Under the pieces are notes generated by a model that was not told the origin of the DNA, searched no databases, and saw nothing but the letters and a program-made list of their open reading frames with translations. A stretch of DNA of 44,489 nt, taken from Syntrophomonas sp. GTDB taxonomy: Bacteria; Bacillota; Syntrophomonadia; Syntrophomonadales; Syntrophomonadaceae. Shown in pieces: positions 43,030-44,489 of this stretch. Where the stretch lies: contig JAENZE010000018.1 in assembly GCA_016841425.1 (NCBI GenBank), positions 1 through 44,489 on the forward strand, in the 5' to 3' direction. Position 1 is the first letter of the stretch, and every line of letters begins with the position of its first letter. Both the position numbers and the translations under genes were made by a program.

Positions 43030-44337
43030 ATGAATGTTAAGGAGGAGTATAAATCTAAACTCAGAGCCCCTATGGAGGCAATACAATTAGTTAACTCGGG
43101 TGACCGGGTCATAACTCCACTTAGTAACGGAATACCGGTGGCACTGTTGACAGCCTTGAATGCCCAAAGCGACCTGAAGGATGTAAGTATATACAGCGGG
43201 ATTGAGCTTTTCCCATTAGATCTTTACAAGCCTGATCATAATCCAAACTTGCATGTGCACAGCGTTTTCCTGGGGCCGGCGGTTCGACCAGGGGTTAAGC
43301 ACGGCTGGATCATCAAAGTTCCCGGCCGCCTGGGACAATGCCCGGAGATTATCCGCCGTCATTTGAATATTGACGTTGTGATGATGGTGGTCTCACCAAT
43401 GGATCAACACGGATACTTCAGTATGGGTACCAACGCCGATTATTGTTACGCGATAGCCAAAATGCACACCACCCGTCATATAATTGTTCAGGTCAGTGAA
43501 AACATGCCCCGCACCTGGGGAGATAATCATCTCCATATTTCTGAGGTATCATCAGTAGTAGAGTTTACTCAGCCGATGGTGGAACTACCGCAGATTCCGA
43601 TGACCAAAGAAGATGAAATTATTGGCGGAACAATCGCTGAAATGATTGAAAACGGGTCGACTCTGCAGCTGGGCATAGGTGGAATTCCCAATGCGGTTGG
43701 GCATTTCCTGGAAAACAGGCGTGACCTGGGAATTCATTCGGAGATGTTCTCTGATGCAATGCTGGAGCTCTATCTTCAGGGGGTGGTCACCGGTCGCAAA
43801 AAGACCCTCAAGCCAGGGAAATGGGTAGGCTGTTTTGCATTGGGAAGCAATAAGCTGTATAAGTTCATACATGACAACCCAATGATCGAAATTCACTCCA
43901 GTGAATGGGTCAATGACCCGATGGTAATAAGAATGAACGACAAGATGGTGTCTATTAATACTGCCATCGAGGCTGACCTAACCGGTCAGGTTAATGCGGA
44001 AGCAATGGGTACGGTGCAATATTCGGGCATGGGGGGATTTATTGATTTTGTTCAGGGCTGCTGGAATTCCAGGGGAGGAAAGTCATTTATCGCTCTTTAT
44101 TCCACCTACATTAATAAGGAGGGAGAGAAGAAGTCCCGTATAGTAAGCACCATGTCCCCCGGATCGGTAGTGACCGGAAATAGATGTGAAGTTGAGTATA
44201 TAGTCACTGAATATGGTGTGGCACTGATGAAGGGGATGAGTAACAGACAGCGGGCGAAGAACCTTATTGCTATTGCCCATCCCGACTTCCGCGATGAGTT
44301 AACTTTCGAGGCTAAACAATTGCGGATTCTAGATTAA
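43030..44337 (+). CDS. Acyl-CoA CoA-transferase (4-hydroxybutyrate CoA-transferase family)
   Basis: The 435-residue protein is a close paralogue of the product of 11574-12869. Shared blocks are VPGRLGQCP, VVSPMDQHGYFSMG, NMPRTWGDNHLHISEV, GIGGIPNAV and LGIHSEM with predicted catalytic Glu238. It also shares VTEYGVALMKG followed by IAHPDFRDELTFEAKQL. It should transfer CoA to a carboxylic acid substrate or from an acyl-CoA product. AAAGGAGG eight bases before the ATG fixes the start, and a TTG at 43024 is closer than that site allows. It is the first gene after the sigma-54 promoter, and a further gene begins at the window edge. Confidence 0.92.
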   Translation: MNVKEEYKSKLRAPMEAIQLVNSGDRVITPLSNGIPVALLTALNAQSDLKDVSIYSGIELFPLDLYKPDHNPNLHVHSVFLGPAVRPGVKHGWIIKVPGRLGQCPEIIRRHLNIDVVMMVVSPMDQHGYFSMGTNADYCYAIAKMHTTRHIIVQVSENMPRTWGDNHLHISEVSSVVEFTQPMVELPQIPMTKEDEIIGGTIAEMIENGSTLQLGIGGIPNAVGHFLENRRDLGIHSEMFSDAMLELYLQGVVTGRKKTLKPGKWVGCFALGSNKLYKFIHDNPMIEIHSSEWVNDPMVIRMNDKMVSINTAIEADLTGQVNAEAMGTVQYSGMGGFIDFVQGCWNSRGGKSFIALYSTYINKEGEKKSRIVSTMSPGSVVTGNRCEVEYIVTEYGVALMKGMSNRQRAKNLIAIAHPDFRDELTFEAKQLRILD

Positions 44338-44457
44338 TTGAAATATGGGGAGAGAGCTAACTGGATTGATTTATTGGATAGAATTGAAATCAGGCTTTTT
44401 AAGCAGCGGATGCTTATTAGTTATCAATAGTTCAGCAAGATTGGAGGTAACGATGAA

Positions 44458-44489
44458 ATGATAAAGAAAATACGGAAAGTCGCAATACT
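44458..44489 (+). CDS. Partial gene at window edge, possibly 3-hydroxyacyl-CoA dehydrogenase (FadN-like)
   Basis: Only about ten codons are visible, beginning MIKKIRKVAI, after a TTGGAGG ribosome site about ten bases upstream. An ATG at 44453 is closed after two codons. The IRKVAI start leading into a beta-strand is typical of the NAD-binding N-terminus of FadN/FadB-like 3-hydroxyacyl-CoA dehydrogenases. The location after a CoA-transferase in a sigma-54 operon supports this. The evidence is thin because no glycine motif lies within the window. Confidence 0.4.
   Translation, partial: MIKKIRKVAI

Noticed and set aside
1-44489. CRISPR arrays, tRNA and rRNA genes
   Set aside because: No regularly spaced direct repeats, cloverleaf tRNA signatures or rRNA segments were recognised on either strand.

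Overview
The window looks like the chromosome of a low-GC to mid-GC Firmicute of the class Clostridia, and most resembles a syntrophic fatty-acid oxidiser of the Syntrophomonas type. This rests on strong AGGAGG ribosome sites, a T-box leader before ileS, an LCP cell-wall ligase, MurT/GatD, a YtpB-type terpene enzyme, and many acyl-CoA genes expressed from sigma-54 promoters. No taxonomic marker such as rRNA is present, so this is an inference.

Layout. (1) 1-1334: half of a repeat element and an LCP protein on the minus strand. (2) 1795-6055: a sigma-54 promoter, then an LCAD/IVD-type acyl-CoA dehydrogenase, an SCP-x thiolase with its DUF35 partner, and a family III protein that carries the alpha-methylacyl-CoA racemase catalytic triad. 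(3) 6330-8342, minus: crotonase and an MCAD/SCAD-type dehydrogenase behind a second sigma-54 promoter. (4) 8528-9877, minus: a PAS/AAA+ sigma-54 activator. (5) 10240-15073: a third sigma-54 promoter, then thiolase, CoA-transferase, an HSD10-like dehydrogenase and a second CoA-transferase. (6) 15159-18835: an EamA transporter and a polar amino acid ABC importer. (7) 18845-19893: endonuclease III bracketed by GGACGGTCC-type palindromic repeats. (8) 19940-31976: T-box/ileS, ACT and UPF0210 proteins, DUF5665, a TraR-like zinc protein, a GT4 glycosyltransferase, MurT/lipoprotein/GatD, and a polyprenyl synthase/sesquarterpene synthase pair. (9) 31993-33948: a second EamA transporter and an AIM24-like protein. 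(10) 34238-42628: a PAS-PAS sigma-54 activator divergent from a 2-hydroxyacyl-CoA dehydratase/double-cubane-type protein, a DUF3798 lipoprotein and a two-permease ABC transporter. (11) 42979 to the end: a fourth sigma-54 promoter, a third CoA-transferase, and the first codons of what may be a FadN-like 3-hydroxyacyl-CoA dehydrogenase.

Taken together, the sigma-54 operons supply a complete set of beta-oxidation steps: CoA activation by transfer, 2-methyl epimerisation, dehydrogenation, hydration, 3-hydroxy oxidation and thiolysis. Racemase, LCAD-type dehydrogenase, HSD10-like dehydrogenase and SCP-x thiolase are the combination used for 2-methyl-branched acyl-CoAs in other organisms. I infer that part of the window may serve branched-chain acids. 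The least understood unit is the double-cubane/DUF3798/ABC cluster, which looks like a dedicated uptake-and-reduction system of unknown substrate. No CRISPR array, tRNA, rRNA or intact transposase was recognised.
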